From NCBI GenBank assembly GCA_964471535.1, contig CAYYHA010000043.1, positions 1 through 23,481 on the forward strand: a stretch of DNA of 23,481 nucleotides, in the 5' to 3' direction. Numbering within the stretch: the first letter of the stretch is position 1; the number at the start of each line of letters is the position of its first letter. Made by a program: the position numbers and the translations under genes. The notes beneath the pieces are model-generated. The model was given only the letters and a program-made list of their open reading frames with translations. It ran no database searches and was not told the origin of the DNA. The DNA is from CAYYHA01 sp964471535. Lineage in GTDB: Bacteria > Myxococcota > Myxococcia > SLRQ01. This document shows positions 22,439 to 23,481 of the stretch, piece by piece.

Positions 22439-23092
22439 ATGCCCACGCCCCTGTGGTCCACCCCCCTGTGCCGAGCCTCTGCATGCACTGCCTTTCTCTT
22501 CGCATCGATGCTGGCGCTCCTTCCACTTTGCGGCTGCGCCAAGAGCGTCTATGCAGACAAGAGCGAGCCGGCCGCGAAGCACCCACCGGGACCGACAACG
22601 AAGAAGGAGCGAGCGATGGAACGCCTTTGGGACTTCGACGCCGTCACGCTAGGTGGCGAGAAGGTCTCCCTGAAGACCTACGAGGGAAAGGTGGCCCTCG
22701 TGGTGAACGTCGCCAGCGAGTGCGGCTTCACCCCCCAGTACGCCGGCCTGCAAAAGCTCTACGAAGACTACGGCCCCCGGGGCCTCGTCGTGCTCGGCTT
22801 CCCGTCGAATCAGTTCGGCGGCCAGGAGCCGGGGAGCGCCGAGGAGATCGCCGCCTTCTGCAAGAAGAACTACGGGGTCACCTTCCCCCTCTTCCAAAAG
22901 GCCGACGTGAAGGGCGAGGGCAAGCAGCCGGTCTATCGCTTTCTGACCCAAACGCTGCCCGAGCCGAACTGGAACTTCTGCAAGTACCTCGTCGACCGCA
23001 GCGGCCGGCCGGTGAGCTTCCACGAGAGCCGGGTGACTCCCGACGACCTGCGCCCCGAGATCGAGCGGCTCCTCGCTGAGTCCGCCGAGTAG
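22439..23092 (+). CDS. Glutathione-peroxidase-type thiol peroxidase with lipoprotein signal
   Basis: Numbering from ATG 22439 (217 residues). The leader is MPTPLWSTPLCRASAC followed by a hydrophobic stretch and LCGC, with Cys33 as the lipid attachment site, then a hydrophilic linker. The peroxidase domain spans about 61-214: peroxidatic Cys95 (NVASECGFTPQY), Gln125 (GFPSNQFGGQEPG), Trp178 and Asn179 (PNWNFCKYL), and a candidate resolving Cys141 (AAFCKKNYGV). This suggests a two-Cys, thioredoxin-linked enzyme that reduces hydroperoxides, not a selenoprotein. A second ATG at 22616, with AAGGAG six bases upstream, would give a 158-residue cytosolic form of normal family length. In-frame ATGs at 22397-22421 are less suited to a signal peptide. 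It lies 60 bases after the rhomboid gene. Confidence 0.9.
   Translation: MPTPLWSTPLCRASACTAFLFASMLALLPLCGCAKSVYADKSEPAAKHPPGPTTKKERAMERLWDFDAVTLGGEKVSLKTYEGKVALVVNVASECGFTPQYAGLQKLYEDYGPRGLVVLGFPSNQFGGQEPGSAEEIAAFCKKNYGVTFPLFQKADVKGEGKQPVYRFLTQTLPEPNWNFCKYLVDRSGRPVSFHESRVTPDDLRPEIERLLAESAE
22604..22618 (+). promoter_or_regulatory. Internal ribosome binding site and start in the peroxidase gene
   Basis: AAGGAG at 22604-22609, six bases before an in-frame ATG at 22616, is one of the best Shine-Dalgarno/start pairs in the window. It sits exactly where the lipoprotein linker ends and the peroxidase domain begins (MERLWDFDAV). It may give a cytosolic isoform. Alternatively it is the only start and the upstream leader is fortuitous. 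Confidence 0.5.
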
Positions 23093-23107
23093 GCCGCGCA
23101 GCGCGGC
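23093..23107 (+). terminator. Hairpin immediately after the peroxidase gene
   Basis: GCCGCG at 23093-23098 and CGCGGC at 23102-23107 form a perfect 6-bp stem with loop CAG, starting at the base after the TAG stop. No T-tract follows. It could end the plus-strand operon; more GC-rich self-complementary sequence follows up to about 23175. Confidence 0.35.
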
Positions 23108-23211
23108 GGACGGGAGGCGCCGATCCCGACCGACCCAGCACTGCCGCTGCGACGCGGCGACCGCCGTCGCGGCGAGCCGGACCGACCCTGTCCCGGCGCG
23201 TCCCCGGCGGC

Positions 23212-23481
23212 TCAGCCGCAGGACGCAGGGTCCCAGGTATACAGGCGCAGGCGCAGCCCTCCGCTGGGCAGCGTCGGCCCGGGCCGCAGCTCGAGCCCCG
23301 TGGCCGCGGCCAGCCTCGGGTGGGGCGTGACGAAGGCGAGGCGCCAGCCGGCGAGGGCGCCTCGCATCGCTTCTCCGAGGGCACGGTAGGCGGACGCTGC
23401 GGTGCCTCGTCCGATGCGCCCGCCGTAAGGCGGATTGGCGACCACGAGACCCGTCTCGGCTGGGGGCTCGAGGTCGCGTAC
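23212..23481 (-). CDS. C-terminal part of RlmL-like class I SAM-dependent RNA methyltransferase (partial)
   Basis: The gene enters from the right edge; 89 residues are visible, ending at TGA 23212-23214. They contain the target-base flipping motif VVANPPYGGRIGRG, the NPPY motif of N6-adenine/N2-guanine methyltransferases. The upstream residues (VRDLEPPAETGL) match the usual RlmL/Trm14-type lead-in to that motif, and a short C-terminal region (WRLAFVTPHPRLAAATGLEL) fits the same family. The likely job is methylation of a 23S rRNA or tRNA guanosine in the cytosol. The THUMP domain expected at the N-terminus lies outside the window. It is convergent with the peroxidase gene, with a 119-base gap between them. 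A DNA methylase is the alternative, judged less likely from the flanking residues. Confidence 0.82.
   Translation of the reverse strand, partial: VRDLEPPAETGLVVANPPYGGRIGRGTAASAYRALGEAMRGALAGWRLAFVTPHPRLAAATGLELRPGPTLPSGGLRLRLYTWDPASCG

Noticed and set aside
23149..23175. GC-rich self-complementary sequence after the peroxidase gene
   Set aside because: Pairing is short and interrupted; it is not distinguishable from chance in this composition, so only the stop-adjacent stem was listed.
1..23481. CRISPR array, tRNA, rRNA, insertion-sequence ends or phage attachment sites
   Set aside because: No regularly spaced repeats, cloverleaf-like sequence, transposase or integrase motifs, or long terminal inverted repeats were seen on reading both strands. 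A tRNA or covariance-model scan would be needed to exclude small RNAs.

Overview
The window is GC-rich, densely coded DNA from a bacterium that looks like a myxobacterium or a related deltaproteobacterial lineage. This is an inference from gene content and style: Cys-rich repeat lipoproteins, hybrid histidine kinases, an NtrC-type sigma-54 activator, strong G/C preference at third codon positions, and 4-base ATGA gene overlaps. No 16S rRNA or other decisive phylogenetic marker is present. I see no tRNA, rRNA, CRISPR array, insertion sequence or integrase, and no gap between genes exceeds 300 bases. The window reads as chromosomal backbone, not a mobile island.

Bases 1-3755: a small uncharacterised coiled-coil protein on the minus strand, then a plus-strand tyrosine-catabolism operon of zeta-class GST/maleylacetoacetate isomerase, 4-hydroxyphenylpyruvate dioxygenase and homogentisate 1,2-dioxygenase. 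Together these take 4-hydroxyphenylpyruvate to fumarylacetoacetate. The last enzyme, fumarylacetoacetase, is not in the window. Bases 3756-6307: a possible promoter plus hairpin, then an 808-residue lipoprotein made of three tandem Cys-containing repeats.

Bases 6235-13091: a signalling block. It holds a receiver-histidine kinase (minus), a divergent lone receiver (plus), an NtrC-family sigma-54 activator whose receiver has lost its phosphorylation residues (minus), a TPR-CapA-type putative metallophosphatase (minus), and a divergent PAS-kinase-receiver hybrid (plus). Bases 13222-16923: a minus-strand run of a DUF924 protein, a Cys-rich lipoprotein with about 70 cysteines, and a MATE exporter whose start overlaps the lipoprotein gene.

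Bases 17177-23092: a tight plus-strand operon. It encodes an alpha-D-phosphohexomutase, an AidB-like acyl-CoA dehydrogenase, a Coa1-like single-pass membrane protein, a rhomboid protease with an extra C-terminal domain, and, 60 bases further on, a glutathione-peroxidase-type thiol peroxidase that may be made as both a lipoprotein and a cytosolic protein. The window ends inside an RlmL-like RNA methyltransferase gene on the minus strand.

I found no clear-cut new defence or mobile system. The observations most worth following are the pseudo-receiver sigma-54 activator in its kinase-rich neighbourhood, the possible dual-start peroxidase, the rhomboid/Coa1-like/AidB-like operon, and the two unusual repeat lipoproteins.
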